Source: Candidatus Melainabacteria bacterium (lineage in GTDB: Bacteria; Cyanobacteriota; Vampirovibrionia; Obscuribacterales; Obscuribacteraceae). From it: DNA of 64,000 nt. The notes under the pieces are model-generated. The model was not told where the DNA came from. It searched no databases and saw only the letters and a program-made list of their open reading frames with translations. Location of the stretch: positions 1,419,563 to 1,483,562 of the forward strand of contig QKMZ01000006.1 of the NCBI GenBank assembly GCA_003242885.1, read 5' to 3'. The translations under genes were made by a program, and so were the position numbers. Below are positions 62,707 through 64,000 of the stretch, piece by piece (positions within the stretch are counted from its first letter, which is position 1; each line of letters opens with the position of its first letter).

Positions 62707-63117
62707 TTAGTTCCTTTGCAAATCTGGCTCATTTCGGTCGCTGCCACCAGGGAAAAACTGATGATTCATTTCTTCGGCCGAGATGTGCAAACAAATGAGA
62801 CTCCAGAAGCAAATGAAACCAATCGAGTGAACGTTATACACACCGACTGGAGGCAGCTTATGAATAGTAAGAAGCGAGATGAAACCCGGGATCATAATCG
62901 CCAGGCAGAAGATTGAGAGCTTTTTGCAAACGTTCATGAGCGGCTTGCCTTGCTTGGCGCCCTTCAAATGACAGGCATAACCTATGCCCCCCACGATCAA
63001 TGCCATAAATAATCCATGCAGACCGGCATCGAAAACGACGTGACACACAATAACGCCAAGTGCTTGCATTACTGCGTCGACTGTTTGCTGAAAGCTGAAA
63101 GTTGAACTTGGTTCCAT
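62707..63117 (-). CDS. Small multi-pass membrane protein
   Basis: 136 aa with three or four predicted hydrophobic segments (about 14-30, 34-50, 66-85, 93-112), four Cys and several His in or near membranes. Weak ribosome-binding site. No family recognised. Retained as a probable gene because hydrophobic patterning and loop charges look real. Confidence 0.5.
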   Translation of the reverse strand: MEPSSTFSFQQTVDAVMQALGVIVCHVVFDAGLHGLFMALIVGGIGYACHLKGAKQGKPLMNVCKKLSIFCLAIMIPGFISLLTIHKLPPVGVYNVHSIGFICFWSLICLHISAEEMNHQFFPGGSDRNEPDLQRN

Positions 63118-63245
63118 TTCGAAAGGTGGCTAGCGGCAGGACTGGACGCCAAAAATGATACCCGACAAACGGATTTCGAGCATTGACAATCTCACAGAAT
63201 TAAACAACATGCCCTGAATTTCAAACCCAATGGCACTCTTCAGCT

Positions 63246-64000
63246 TTACTCAACGCTCCTGCTGGCATGTAGAGCGCGCCCAATGTTGATGAAACCTGCA
63301 GCCAGGAATGGATCAATTGTTATCGCCTTGCGCCAATTTTCAATCGCTTCGTCTACATTGCCGCGCCTTAACAGAATCAGCCCTAAATTGTTATAAGCGT
63401 ATGCATCTTGGGGGTTGTAGCGAATGGCTTCCAGCAGAGCCTTTTCGGCGTTTGCAACTTCGCCTTTTCTATACAATGCCGTGCCGAGATTGTAATAAGC
63501 CTCCGCGTAATCCGGCTTTATACGGAGCGCTTGCTGAAAAACCGCGATTGCTTCGGAGATATGTTTTTCCCGGTAAAGAGCGATACCAAGGTGATTTATA
63601 GCTTGTGCAAAATTTGGCTCAATGCTTATGGCTTTATTGAAAGTCTGCTCTGCTGGCTCAATCTTGCCTTGTCTGAGATATGTCAGTCCCAGCTGATTGA
63701 GGACTTCGGCATTGTTAGGGTGGTCTTTCATAAGCTCATTGCAGAGCTTTTCAGCCTCTCCCAATTGATGCAAATCGCGAAATACAGCGACTACACGCAG
63801 CTTCAATCCGAGCGAATTGTCTCCCAATCTCTTAGCTTCACGATATTCGATTAGTGCTTCTTCTGAGCGTTTTATCAAATTGAGCGTATCGCCCAAATCG
63901 CGGTGATAGGCGGCATCATCAGGCTTTTCCTTCAGCGCCGATTGATATTCGACCACTGCCTGGTCATATGCTCGTCGAATCGAGTACAAATGCCCAAGGT
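63246..64000 (-). CDS. TPR-repeat protein, N-terminally truncated by the window edge
   Basis: At least 251 residues, open to the window end (upstream codons LGH precede LYSIRRAYDQAV, so the start is beyond 64000). Six to seven canonical TPRs (AVVEYQSALKEKPDDAAYHR, AEQTFNKAISIEPNFAQAIN, AIAVFQQALRIKPDYAEAYY, ALLEAIRYNPQDAYAYNNLG). A protein-interaction scaffold; partner unknown. Confidence 0.85.
   Translation of the reverse strand, partial: LGHLYSIRRAYDQAVVEYQSALKEKPDDAAYHRDLGDTLNLIKRSEEALIEYREAKRLGDNSLGLKLRVVAVFRDLHQLGEAEKLCNELMKDHPNNAEVLNQLGLTYLRQGKIEPAEQTFNKAISIEPNFAQAINHLGIALYREKHISEAIAVFQQALRIKPDYAEAYYNLGTALYRKGEVANAEKALLEAIRYNPQDAYAYNNLGLILLRRGNVDEAIENWRKAITIDPFLAAGFINIGRALHASRSVE

Noticed and set aside
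1-64000. CRISPR arrays or prophage genes
   Set aside because: No regularly spaced direct repeats and no phage structural, integrase or terminase gene were found.

Overview
The window looks like a chromosomal piece of a Gram-negative, non-photosynthetic relative of the cyanobacteria; a Melainabacteria/Vampirovibrionia (Obscuribacterales-like) genome fits best. This is inference: it rests on OpcA beside glucose-6-phosphate dehydrogenase, an outer-membrane set typical of diderms (LpxC, LpxD, BamA, OmpH/Skp, an OstA/LptD-like barrel), a HetZ-like protein, moderate GC, and the absence of any photosynthesis gene. There are no rRNA or tRNA genes, CRISPR arrays or intact insertion sequences. About 56 protein genes fill most of the 64 kb, on both strands, mostly in short operons with overlapping ATGA/TGATG junctions.

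Layout. 1-5 kb: an unknown partial gene, a sigma-like/helix-hairpin-helix protein, a trypsin-like protease with a DUF4384 domain and a secreted DUF4384 protein. 5-9.8 kb: a secreted orphan, a PAS histidine kinase with its OmpR-type regulator, and a DNA-binding protein built on a transposase-type zinc ribbon. 9.8-17.3 kb: Tat-exported superoxide dismutase, ACT-malic enzyme, a charged coiled-coil protein, DUF190-CrcB, and glyA-WecA-like-TPR. 17.7-22 kb: a papain-like cysteine peptidase, a tightly linked small partner and a DUF6745 protein. 22-28.7 kb: a receiver protein, RecO, and the complete oxidative pentose phosphate operon zwf-opcA-pgl-gnd. 29-35.4 kb: FAD oxidase, a QseBC-like two-component pair, membrane proteins and a CPBP protease. 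35.6-41 kb: a ribbon-helix-helix protein, the selenium pair selD-yedF, and an Fe-alcohol dehydrogenase-SCP2-PfkB operon. 41-51 kb: outer-membrane biogenesis (LptD-like with a ROK kinase, DUF4139, then bamA-ompH-lpxD-lpxC). 51-56 kb: Tad-type pilus components, a secreted protein and a subtilase. 56-64 kb: aldehyde dehydrogenase, thymidylate kinase with a giant lipoprotein, secreted and membrane orphans, and a partial TPR protein.

How it fits together. Carbon metabolism is oriented to NADPH (oxidative pentose phosphate operon, malic enzyme) with sugar kinases (ROK, PfkB) and aldehyde/alcohol oxidation. Cell-envelope construction is the other main theme. Three proteases of different families (trypsin-like, papain-like, subtilisin-like) stand next to uncharacterised genes and are the most promising places for new biology.

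The clearest non-coding novelty is a family of four 28-40 bp palindromes (half-site GAAAAAAGACCGTT around GTTAAC) after or between genes. They look like terminators. In the three imperfect copies the sequence differences become G-U pairs only on the strand of the adjacent genes.
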